This document shows positions 10,255-20,800 of a DNA stretch of 62,000 nt, one piece after another. Each line of letters starts with the position of its first letter. The first letter of the stretch is position 1. This stretch comes from Glandiceps talaboti. Lineage: Eukaryota; Hemichordata; Enteropneusta; Spengelidae. Location of the stretch: the NCBI RefSeq assembly GCF_964340395.1, contig NC_135551.1:24266003-24328002 (forward strand). Reading direction: 5' to 3'. The notes under the pieces are model-generated. The model saw only the letters and a program-made list of their open reading frames with translations. It was not told the origin of the DNA and did not search any database. The translations under genes and the position numbers were made by a program.

Positions 10255-10742
10255 TTGCAGTGACATTCACACATACATATGCAAACACATGTCATGAAGA
10301 TCCCATAAAACTACACATAGATATAAGATATAGGTGCATTAGTCACAATCATCAGACGTGCCATGCATGTCACTGGTGAGTCTCTTAAGGAACAGCTGTT
10401 TCCCTGTAGGCTAAAGTTGTGAACTAAAAAAGCTTTCATATAAAATTACTTATTGTACATACTAGTATCTAGTTCTTTTTGCAACCATGTCTCTTGAAAT
10501 GAGAAATAAAGACATGGTGTCCATGGATACATACCAGCTTTGACCCAACTCCCATTTCTGATGTTACATTGGTACTGAAATATTCATTTTACAGTCTTCA
10601 TGTTCACCATACTACAATCATGACTTTGCTCATAACACATGGCTGATTTTCAGCCCTACCTTGATTCCAATGATCTTGAAGGATATACAAAAATAGATTT
10701 TCTGCATTATTAACAATTGGGTGTGTTTTTAGGGAAATAAAG

Positions 10743-11047
10743 TTGCCATATGGATGAGGATTGGATATTTACTACTTGAAAAATCAATGTGAAATAACAT
10801 ATTCCAAGTCCTTGTTTGTAACTCAATAAATTCAAAAGATTAATAAATGTGTAACATCTTTGTTATTGTACGTACAATAACAAACTTTTAACACATTTTT
10901 TTAGCTTTTAGCAGTGTATTGTCAGAGTTACAAACAAGGACTTGGAATATGTTATTTCACATTGATTTTTCATGTAGGACACCATGATAAAATTGTTTTA
11001 TAAATTAAAAATCCCAAATAAATACCCAATCCTCATCCATATGGCTG
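10743..11047. mobile_element. ~305-bp near-complete palindrome
   Basis: The left arm starts gccatatggatgaggattgg (about 10745) and continues caatgtgaaataacatattc, cttgtttgtaactc. The right arm carries the same words in reverse complement and ends at 11046. The centre is a perfect 26-bp palindrome around ttattgtacgtacaataa (10859-10884). The arms differ by a few substitutions and one ~35-bp insertion in the right arm. It is a foldback transposon or a recent inverted duplication. Confidence 0.85.
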
Positions 11048-11879
11048 CTTTAACCAAGTGTGAGAAAAAAATTAAGTGAATGCAACTATATGGGTGTTGA
11101 AATCAGGTATATATTCATTAAACACAGAAAATCTTCTATGGTTAAGGTTGTAGTCCACAATAATACAAGGATGTGTGTAGGGGTGGGGTGGGGTGGGGCC
11201 GGGGGTTGGTTGGTGGGGGTTCTCTCCCACTTGCTTTGTTTCAGAAAGTGGTGCCATGTTTGTGAAATGCTGACATCATTTTCTGAAATGAAATATAATT
11301 TTCTAAGATGAAATAATCATAGCTGAATTTTAAGCTGATTGAAGATAAGAGAGGTATGCCAGTATTTTTAAAGTGATACATTAAAATTCATATTTTTAAA
11401 ATGCTGTGTGGTTGTAAAAAAAAAAAAAGACTGAATAAACATGAGGTGAAGTTTTATAATAAATATATTTGTTTCCTGTTCATTATTTTGCCAACTTGGT
11501 GTTTCAGTACATTACTTATGAAAAAGGATTTTCGGGTTAGATGAAGAGTTTGTTTCCTTTCATAATCAATTCATTTCTTGTCAAGCTGCACTAACTGTAA
11601 CTGGAGTTATTTTTTTCGATCAGACAACCAACTGTATCTCGTGCATGGTGTGTAGCAACTTTTGTAGCGACCACGACATGACCCCCGTCGCTTATCCTAT
11701 ATTCATACGTTGCAACACCAAAATAACTTGAATATAAATTACGTCGAACCATGTCAACATTTACAACTTACAACCATCCAAGTGAAAGCAATACAGTACT
11801 ATAGAAATATAGAAGACAACAAGACACATTTATCACGCCATGAAAAGAATTACAAGAACACAATTATCCTGGCTCATAG
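11048..11879. other. Intergenic, low-complexity patches only
   Basis: It contains a G-rich run (ggggtggggtggggtgggg at ~11179) and a poly-A run at 11417-11428. No coding similarity was seen. Confidence 0.5.
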
Positions 11880-12221
11880 GTAGATAATTTAAACAAAATG
11901 AAAGAAGAATATGGAATTTTAAACATCAACAATACCACAAAGGAACACTTTTTGAACATTTGTATAGATTATTTACCAAGAAATGGACCGAAGACAATAT
12001 AGACAAGACTAAAAATAGAGATAGAAAACAGGTTATGTAACATCTGCAATATGATAGAAGATGAAATACACCTCATCACAACATGCAACAACTATAACAT
12101 TGAGAGACAACAAATGTATACCAGACTATGTACAATCAGTGGTCTAGGCAAATCACATATCACTTTAATGTGTCCAACTGCAAAGAAAAGGTCATTGACT
12201 CGAGATGGTGAGCATTTTTGA
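11880..12221 (+). pseudogene. Decayed C-terminal end of a non-LTR retrotransposon polyprotein
   Basis: One frame from 11880 to a TGA at 12219 is broken only by a TAG at 12000-12002. The downstream part reads NRLCNICNMIEDEIHLITTC, a CxxC-x(8)-H-x(4)-C arrangement typical of the C-terminus after the reverse transcriptase in many LINE-like elements, followed by NNYNIERQQMYTRLC. No RT domain remains upstream, so this is a 5'-truncated, inactive copy. The assignment rests on motif pattern, not a database match. Confidence 0.5.
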
Positions 12222-12356
12222 ACTCTTTACTTAGAATTGGTTGAAAATAAAAATAAAATGTGCAGTGTAATGTCAGAAACCATTCATGCCTCAAAAAGGA
12301 CGAAGAACACCGAGGGTGTTTTAGTATCTCTGTACTCAATGACTGTTTGGTCTATT

Positions 12357-12554
12357 CACAGGGCACTCAGGCTTAGTTAGTTCTGTTCACGAAAACAAAC
12401 AAACATCTAAAATAAATAAATAAATAAATGAACCGGCAAACAATAAATAAATAAATAAATAAATACTAACAAGCATCAACAAGAATTACTATATGTTTTC
12501 CTATATGCGAAATTGTCACAATAGCACGTTACTTTATTGTTGATGGTTGTCAGC

Positions 12555-12593
<39 letters not shown>

Positions 12594-12737
12594 AATTAAT
12601 TTATTGTTTGTTTGTTTGTTTGTTCGTTCATTTGTCTGTCTGTCTGTCTGTATGTTTGTTTGTTTGTTTGTTTGTTTGTTTGTTTGTTTGTTTGTTTGTT
12701 TTAGTAAATACTACTAACTAAGCCTGAGTGCCCTGTG
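12357..12737. mobile_element. Foldback element: perfect 25-bp inverted arms around AAAT/GATT/TTTG simple repeats
   Basis: cacagggcactcaggcttag with ttagt (12357-12381) is the exact reverse complement of 12713-12737. Inside lie (AAAC)n and (AAAT)n at 12394-12466, (GATT)n at 12557-12591, and (GTTT)n with a short (GTCT)n run at 12604-12700. The left-side AAAC/AAAT runs are complementary to the right-side GTTT/ATTT runs, so the whole ~380 bp can fold on itself. Confidence 0.8.
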
Positions 12738-12842
12738 GTCTATTTAGTTTGCTCATTGCAAGTTTTCTGAAGCACTATTGGACAAAGTGAAGTTTCACTT
12801 TCCTGAATTCTTCAGTTATCAAATGTGATTGCTTATCACTAG

Positions 12843-13016
12843 GGTGGAGCATCACTGTTGGCAAGTAATACTAGAAGTGAACATTTCATTGGATTGGCTG
12901 GATCAGGAGCTGCTGGTGGGATACTAGGTGTAGGAGCCTGGGAGTTCAATGCTATCCTGCTACTGCATTTATTAGGATGGGTCTTTCTACCAGTTTGCAT
13001 TGCCTGTGGGATATAA
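12843..13016 (+). pseudogene. Orphan exon-like fragment of an SLC5 sodium/solute cotransporter
   Basis: An open stretch of 57 codons follows cactag (a plausible splice acceptor) and ends in TAA at 13014. It reads GGASLLASNTRSEHFIGLAG, SGAAGGILGVGAWEFNAILL, LHLLGWVFLPVCIACGI. This matches the SLC5 family block ASLF-SNIGSEHFIGLAGSG..GAWEFNA-LL-LLGWVF-P, closest to the myo-inositol/glucose (SMIT/SGLT) branch. The conserved SNIGS Na+-site region is altered to SNTRS, and no other SLC5 exon is seen nearby. A gtggga donor-like site at 13006 would fit the family frame. Most likely a relic of a duplicated gene; a functional single exon of a widely spread gene cannot be excluded. Confidence 0.65.
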
Positions 13017-13835
13017 ATATTCAATAATTTTGTTGTGGATTCAGTGAAATATAAGTTGTCAGTGAGTTAAGTTTCTAACACAAGATCTGGAAGGAGAGCT
13101 ACCACTTGGAAATTAAAAATTTAAATAAACACATTCTGAGATTTTGTTATCCTGTATTCACCTTTGTAATCTAATGTCAAAACCAGTCCAATAATCAGGC
13201 TCTTACAAGGTAAATGTATTACCAGGTTCATTAAGATATACAATTACTATGATAATAGGGCCATCTTAATTATCATTACCACTAATATATATCACTTGAT
13301 TCCTATTCTGTTAGATGAAATGTGGCTGCCATTTTTGAGTCATACATTTATTTTCTTTTGACATTATATTGAACTAATTTACATCAAACAAGAAGTTTTT
13401 TCAGTGTTATTTAGAGCAATTTGATTTCTTTTAGCACACATTTAGGAAACTGAACTGGAACAATACAGTATAAAACTCTCTTTAGATAACATGTGCATCA
13501 CAATATTTGCAAATACAACTAAAATGACATTCAACTGTAACACTACTAGTATAATGTACTAATGCAATATTGAACAGAAAACAAAGACCCAGTTGGTCTG
13601 CTGATCATTTTACAAGAGTTATTCAAAGTGTGATTCATTTACAAGTATATGTTGTTTTTTGGAAAGGCAGTGCACTGGTTAACAACATTTTGTTTTAACT
13701 GGTGTTTGTGTATATATATACACACAATATACAAATTGATTATATATAATGGACAAAGTTGGTATTTAGTGTATTATGTACAGTTTTGTACTTGGTATGG
13801 AATGTTTTCGCACAGGAAGAGTATTCCAAAAAAAA
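13017..13835. other. Intergenic, no feature seen
   Basis: Unique AT-rich sequence without coding similarity or clear repeat. Confidence 0.5.
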
Positions 13836-13990
13836 TTTATTCGGGTGGGGGGGGGTACTTGAAAATTTATTCGGGTAGGGGGGGGGTACTTGAAATATTT
13901 GGGGCTTTGGCGGGGGGGGGGGGGGGTACTTGAAAAAAAATTAGGGTTTACAAAAAATCTCCCGACCCCCACCCACACCCCCCCCCCAAC
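13836..13990. repeat. G-run tandem repeat flanked by a C-run
   Basis: Three ~36-bp copies of ttcgggt/ggcg + G(8-16) + tacttgaaa are followed by aaaaatctcccgacccccac and a C-run. The G-runs and C-runs are complementary, so the segment can form a hairpin or a G-quadruplex. It lies about 720 bp upstream of the PICALM start codon. Confidence 0.75.
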
Positions 13991-14549
13991 AAGTTTTTGT
14001 GAAAGCAGCCTTAAAATGTAAAGTTTTTATCAGTCTTTGATACGAATGATGTAACAATTTCGAAGATATAGTTTGAGTCTGGAGTTCCAGGTCAAGCCGT
14101 CTACAAGCATTTACTATGGGGAGAGAGCATTACAAATTTGGTTGCTTTAAGCTAAAATAAATTACAAGTAGCCGTTTCTAAGTTGAAATTTTCACTACAA
14201 CCAGCATCTTTGGTTTTTCAGCTCCAGCGATGGGTGGTATATAGTTGAAGTAACTCAAGTGTTGTATTTTTCTTGTCTGCAGAAACTTTAAAGGGCTTTT
14301 AAACAAGTGATTTATATGATTTATAAGTGTTCATGGCCTGGCACTTTTTGTTCTCTAAATGCTGTCATGGTTACGTGTCACCTGATAATAGACAGAAATA
14401 GCTAGGCTCGAAAATACTGAGTTTGAAGTGAAAGTATCATAATTTTTTTAATGTTTCATTTGATATTTATTTATTCCTTATGCATTTTCATTGCCTATAA
14501 AAATTTCACTGTAAAGTGTAATTTGTGAGAAATCATAAAAAAAACTGTC

Positions 14550-14709
14550 AACTTAGGGGGCGTTCTCCGGTCACGTGATCATTAGAGGTCGATCCGCCAT
14601 CTTGTCCTATGAAGCACTAATCAATGGTGTTTTAGAGGTCTAAACGCCCAGATTTTTAAGGAAAAACTTGACACAACCAGCAAAGAAGAGGCGTTAGACC
14701 GTTTCCACT
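14550..14709 (+). promoter_or_regulatory. Putative PICALM promoter and 5' UTR
   Basis: CpG-richer than its surroundings. It carries a CACGTG E-box at 14572-14577 (in ggtcacgtgatc) and CCGCCATCTTG at 14594-14604, which matches the YY1 consensus often found at TATA-less start sites. No TATA box is at a suitable distance. The phrase ttagaggtc occurs twice (14583, 14633), and ttagggggcgtt occurs here and again at 14989 inside intron 1. Confidence 0.55.
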
Positions 14710-14839
14710 ATGTCGGGACAAAGTGTGATGGACCGCGTTACTGCGGCAAAACATACAGTCACCGGGTCTGGGTTGGCAAAGTCTGTGTGCAAGGCGACAA
14801 CTGCTGAAGTCATGGGGCCCAAGAAAAAACATTTAGATT
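14710..14839 (+). CDS. PICALM: PICALM exon 1: start codon and PIP2-binding motif
   Basis: The ATG at 14710 begins [20 protein letters not shown], the family N-terminus, so the start is secure. The exon ends GPKKKHLD plus one base before donor gtgagt at 14840. Confidence 0.95.
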
Positions 14840-17800
14840 GTGAGTACAATTTCATGACGTAATGTTCTGTTCTTGCACATTAATATAGCATTCTTTCCAT
14901 TCATAAAAGTGTCAAAATGAAACATCAAATATACACGACGTAGATAGAAAAATGCGAACGTCCACCGAATGCTTTAGTACGAAGTAGTTAGGGGGCGTTT
15001 CACTAACCCTCTCACACAAGTAGTTGTACTCGCATACCAACACTAACAAAGTGTATATCGTATCGCACCGGTGTTTCACACGAAGAGCCACGTGGATATT
15101 TTCGGAAAATCCTATCTGTAATATCGCAAATCAATTTTAGTCACATAATCTGTCTGTGTTGCCCTTGTCTACAAACAGTAGAAATATTTGCTATTTCATA
15201 TGTTTAGAATTTTACCATTGTAAGGATTTGTCATAAACCTAAATGTCAAATCTGCTGCCGTCAGAATTCATTGATTCGGTTTATAATGCGAATCACGTAT
15301 TTATTTTATGTCATTCTGTATAATAGCAATGTTAAAATGAATTGGGATGTGTGTACTCAGACAGTGTGCATTAAATGTCATATATGTGCATCTTTTGTGG
15401 GAGTTGTTGTAGTGCTGTCAGTGTCACATACAAATTTCACAAAACAAACAAAAAAGATTTGATAATGATATTTTATAAATGCCAGAACGTATGAAGTAGA
15501 GTGGCAAGTTGATGACTGACTGTCCTTGGTTAATCGGATGTCTCAGAATGCAATAACAAGTTGTTTACACAAAAGAACAATACATTGTCATATGAAATGA
15601 TATGTGTGGTTCAGCGCGAAGGCTAGGACCTCTCACCTTTCAGGGGAATGTGTACCATCAGGAAGTCTGCTCTAGGTTAGTACCATCACAGCATTGTACA
15701 GCAGAGTATCAACCTTAAACCTTCATTGATAGTTTGTTGCTGATAGTGGTCAGACATCCTGCTGTTCAAATCTCCTATGTAGAGACTTTATATAGTCAAT
15801 TACTTTTTCTCATTACCCAGCCATTTGAAACAACAATACAATAGATGACACCCCTTTTGGCCTAGCAGTATATTTATTGATCTTTGTACTAAAAAGATGA
15901 AATGAAATATGTTCGTTTTCACTCCAATCAATGGACAAAAATATTACTAACCATACAAAAATGTAGTGATTATAAATATTTTATTTAGTACATATCCTGA
16001 CAAAAAAATGATGTACATGTAATTCTGTTATTGTTTCTATGTTGATGAGTATTAAATAACTTTCCATTTGACTTCTGGGGACCATGTAGAACAATGTGCA
16101 GCCATTGAAGACAATACAAAAGAGGTTTGTGCCAGGGAGTCTAACCTATTTCTATCCCTAATCTAACACTAACCCTAACTCCCTATATTTAAATACAATG
16201 TGTACATTATGTATGCATTGTACTGCCAATCCGCTGCAGACCACTTCATGTCTGTCAAATTCAATGTCCTGAGGATAGCATGCGCTGTACTTGATACATG
16301 TAGGACATCATCATCACTTCTGGGAAGGGGTAGATTTACAGCAAGAAAATTTACATATCATACAGAATCATCATCTTCAGATAAAGAGAAGGACACCATA
16401 ACTTCATATTACAAAATTATTACATCTGTATCTGAAAAAATTTTCAATCTAAAAAGTGTGACATTATGGGATTTATGCCTACATATTATATATTGTAAGA
16501 GTTTAACTTAATACAACACTGTATAGATTATGCTATACATGTATTTTCAAATTATAAAAACAAACAAATTTCACAAGATACTAAGAAGTGTGTGTTCTCC
16601 TATTACAAAGTAACATGGGTGCTAAGAGGGTTTTCTAAGTGCACTTACATTACAGTACATGTATATGTATAAGGAAAGTATCAAACAACTACAGAGTATC
16701 AAAACACCCACCATATAAGGATCCCCCCCCCCTTCTCGCCAGTGGCAGGTACAACATGTATATAAGGTACATGTAGCCATATTCTGAGCCTTCTTGTGAT
16801 AAAAAAAATTGTTGGGAGCACACTTATCAGTCAGTATACTACATTATGTACACAGTGCTACATGTAGCATGGATTGCTATACCCAGAGAACAATTGAGTG
16901 AAACAGCTGACTTTGCTTGTAGGCAGAAGTTGTTTTAAACAGTTTACTTCCATATTTGGTTTAAAATATTGTAACTTTGCACCCTCCCTGTAGGCAATAT
17001 ACACTGTATACAGGGAGTAACACACAAATGTAGCATACTGAAGTGATATTTATGGATTCTGACCCACACAGAGTAACATGAATGTGACTGTGTATACCAA
17101 ACTCAACTGAAACCAGTCTTTTTAATTACAAGCCTTTGAACTCGATATTGTACTTTGCTCTTTCCATTACGTTTGTAGCTCCACTTTGTGACCCCACCCA
17201 TCACAACCTGTTAGACATCAGACAGTAATCAATCATATGTACATTGTATGTGATATCATAACACATATGTACAATGGTGTCTATACATAGCAAACAAATA
17301 TATGTATACCAAGGATGAGAGTGGGTTGGGCAGAGGGAGGATAGGGGCAGCTTACAATATTTTTTTTGAATGGGCAATGCATGCCGTGACAATGCTTTTG
17401 CTAAGGTTTAAGAACCTTGTAACAAAGAATCTATTATAAAAATAAAAAATAAAATTAAAATGTATTTCTTCTTACAATTTTACTCTGGAGAAATCTACCA
17501 TGTCAATTGTGTGTTTGCTTAAGTTTGACAACCCCCCCCCCTCCCATTAAGACAATGAATGGGGGTGGGGGTCTGGTTATTATAGTGCTAACCATGGCAA
17601 CCGTATCTCAAGATCTCTCTTTGGAGTGATGAAATGATTCAATACCACAGGTGGATCTAGACTAGGGTCTGACTCTGGTAAAACTGGCATAGATTTCAAT
17701 CCAGGTACATAGTAAATAAGATAATTTTGAACCCCGCTAAATTGCCAGGGTAAATCAGGTAGTTTATTTACCTATTTACTGCCCATAATAAAACAAATCT

Positions 17801-20800
17801 GTAAACTCCAATATTAACAATAATATGAGTAGAAGTAACTTGAATACTGGTTGGTCTTAGTTTGACTTGATTGCTGTCGATTAAATTTGCATAATTGGAT
17901 TATAGTAATTAGTGAATTCATACATTTTAATAAGTGCACAGATGTACAGTTATGTAGTGTAACATTACGTATTTCTAAGGAGTGTTCTCTCTCAACATAA
18001 TCTCTGCTGCCCAATATAGACTCTCCTCCTGTATGTCTGCCCAACCCTCATTGAGACTTTTTATAACATACTTGTGGTCTGGAATTTCCTGTTTGGTTTT
18101 CAAGTATTCATAATTTATAATCTTTTCATTCAGTCTTGTAAGAGGCCACTCTTTGCTCAAAGTGTAGTGTAGTATCTAGTCATGTGGAGACTCTTGCCAT
18201 TCCCTACCCATCTAGCATTTCACTAACAGTCGTATATTCAAACATAAAATTAAGTTACGATTTCCCAGATCCCCACAGTGACTTTCAACACAGTGTCACC
18301 ATTTAGGAAAAAAAAGAAGAAAAAGATTGTTTGGTTCCGGTTACCCGACCGACCCCCACCTTATTTTTCAACCCGACCCCAAACTTTTTTTTACGTATTT
18401 GAGAAAATAATAATAAAATCGCGAATATTGTGTGAAGTCTCGCAAGAAATAGTGGATGCAGAAACTGATATCAACTTGAAAAGACAATATAAAACTGTTC
18501 TTCCAATCTGTAATAGCTGTACATCTGGTGAGAAGAAACCAATAACACAGAGACCATATGGAACACTGCGGGAAACATAACTACCTGAACTAAACACCCG
18601 CATATGGAACGAAATAAAAAAATAAAATAATATATAAAAATCTACCTACCCCACATATTCTAAAATTGAGCGTAATCAGAGCCACACATTTTTTTATTAG
18701 GCCTAAGATGTCCATCATGAAATCTCTCTTTTTTGATAATTGACTATGGTCATGTGTACATTATATAGAGAGTAGGTTCTGATCACATGGTGACACTATA
18801 AACAGCATCTCATTCATCTCAATCTCTAAAAAGAAAAACAATAAGAATTTGCGCCTGCTTTGTTGAAATACTAGACAGGTAAGGAAAGGCAAGAGGCAAA
18901 AATCTCCACATGACTGGACTCTAGGCTACTACTGCGCTATATTTGTGTCTTTTATTTCAATCCCAGAGTGTATTATGCAGTTAATGGCAGCTAATAAGAT
19001 TAGCAAGTGATGAAATTGACTGGTGACCTGTGTTTTTTCTCTGAGGTCTGTGAATCAGGTGATTAAAAATGAAGAGATTAGGTGAAATGTTTTGTGGAAT
19101 TTTATAAAGTAGACTCAAAAGTTTGTGGTTGTTGGTGTTTCTGTTTACCATGTGTACACAATGGTGAGTCTTCAGTCTTTGTAAATTTTAGTAGAATCAC
19201 TTCAAGAACCAGGAGGTGGCTATATATTTTAGATGTATGTGAAAGACCTCAAAAAGTAGGTGGAAATATACCTTACAAGACAGTGGAGAATTATTAAAAG
19301 TCGTTTGTAAATTGACGAAAGGTGAGGAAAAGGAGGTGGTTGGTTTTGCTGGCTCTAAATCTGGGTGTGATGAGCAGCAGGGCTTAAAGTTAGCAGTAGT
19401 CCAGGACACATTTACTTCGAAACGTTGTGTTTAGTCTACAAAATTTATAAGGTTGTAGTCTGTTACCAGGAACTCAATTGAGAAGTGAAACAGTTCACTT
19501 AACTATAAACATCTGACACCGTGTGTGTTAAATTTGAGCGGTGATGAGCCCTGTGATGTACATTCACTGTATACTCCCCTGAAAGCACTTCCAGAAAGTA
19601 CGAAGAAGTTAGTGTTTTGCTAAGTACCACATATATATAATTTCAAGACAGAAGTGAATTCAATCTACACTATACATTTGTATGTGTATGTGAAATACAA
19701 TAGATGTGACATGGATGAATAGTTTAGCACACATACGTGTACACAGAAGTTAATTTGTGGCTTTTTCTTGACTGTAGGGTGTGTTACTTTGTTTGATTAG
19801 GACTTTCCTTCCACTTGTGTCCTGTACTTCCTGTGCGTCAGTCCACAAAACTTGATTCTATTTATATCGTCAGGTCAGAAGGTCAAAGAAAACTTTGACC
19901 TTGCAACCCCATTGTTTAGGCTGTTAGTTCATAGCCTTGCATACATTCATATGCATAAAATGAAAGTGTACTATTGAGTTAGAGACACTATGTAGAATCT
20001 TATTGACAATGTAGCAGGCATGTATAATCATGACTATTTATATGTGAATCATGGTACAATTACATTTATGTTAGTGGGCCGAAAGAGGTATGTGTAATGT
20101 ACCATGCATGCAGACATAGAAAGGATTTCCTTACCTCAATGGTAAAATAAACCTTATTATAATTCTAACATAAAGGTATTTAAACTGGACATGACATATC
20201 TTCAACGAACATGCACACACAGACACAGACATAAACATACATTACAGAGAGAACCACCAATGCTACCTTTCAGCAGGACGCCCTTTTAATTGAAAAGTAG
20301 GTGGGGACAGTGAGACACAACATGCATAACATACAAGTACATTAATTGAGTATTTATAGAATTACAATTGTTGTCTAGGTGTAACTAATACAAGAATGTC
20401 TTCAAATTAAAATTATATATTCTTATATTATGATACATATAGGTATTTAAAAAAAATGGTTTGTAACAGCCCTCCCAACATTCATCTCACCAGTACCAAT
20501 ACCACCTTTCAACAAAGCAGAACTATGTTACATGTACATACACTGTCACACTGTAAAAAGGAAGGGGCATAACATGTGTAACATACTTAGAACATTCAAT
20601 ATTTGTGCGTATTTGTTGTCTTGGTGATGCAACAAAAATGTCATCAAATTCAAATGAAATGTTCCATATTTTAATACTTTGACATATTACAAAGTGTTCT
20701 AGTTCTATTGCCCTACACATAATTAAAACTACAAAATGTAGTCAGAAATCAATTCTATGGTCAGTAATGTACACATACATGTAGATTCAATAAATGAAAT

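Noticed and set aside
9997-10379. Five overlapping frames rich in YVCMYVC or HTYIHTY
   Set aside because: Artefacts of the CA/CATA microsatellite.
12839-13024. 61-codon reverse-strand frame
   Set aside because: Shadow of the forward-strand SLC5-like fragment, whose forward reading matches a known family.
16160-16190. Telomere-like ctaaccctaact
   Set aside because: Only one or two degenerate units; far too short for an interstitial telomere.
17814-18160. Two overlapping reverse-strand frames (61 and 76 codons)
   Set aside because: The 61-codon one looks mildly protein-like ([20 protein letters not shown]) but I cannot match a family and no adjoining exon is visible; not strong enough to annotate.
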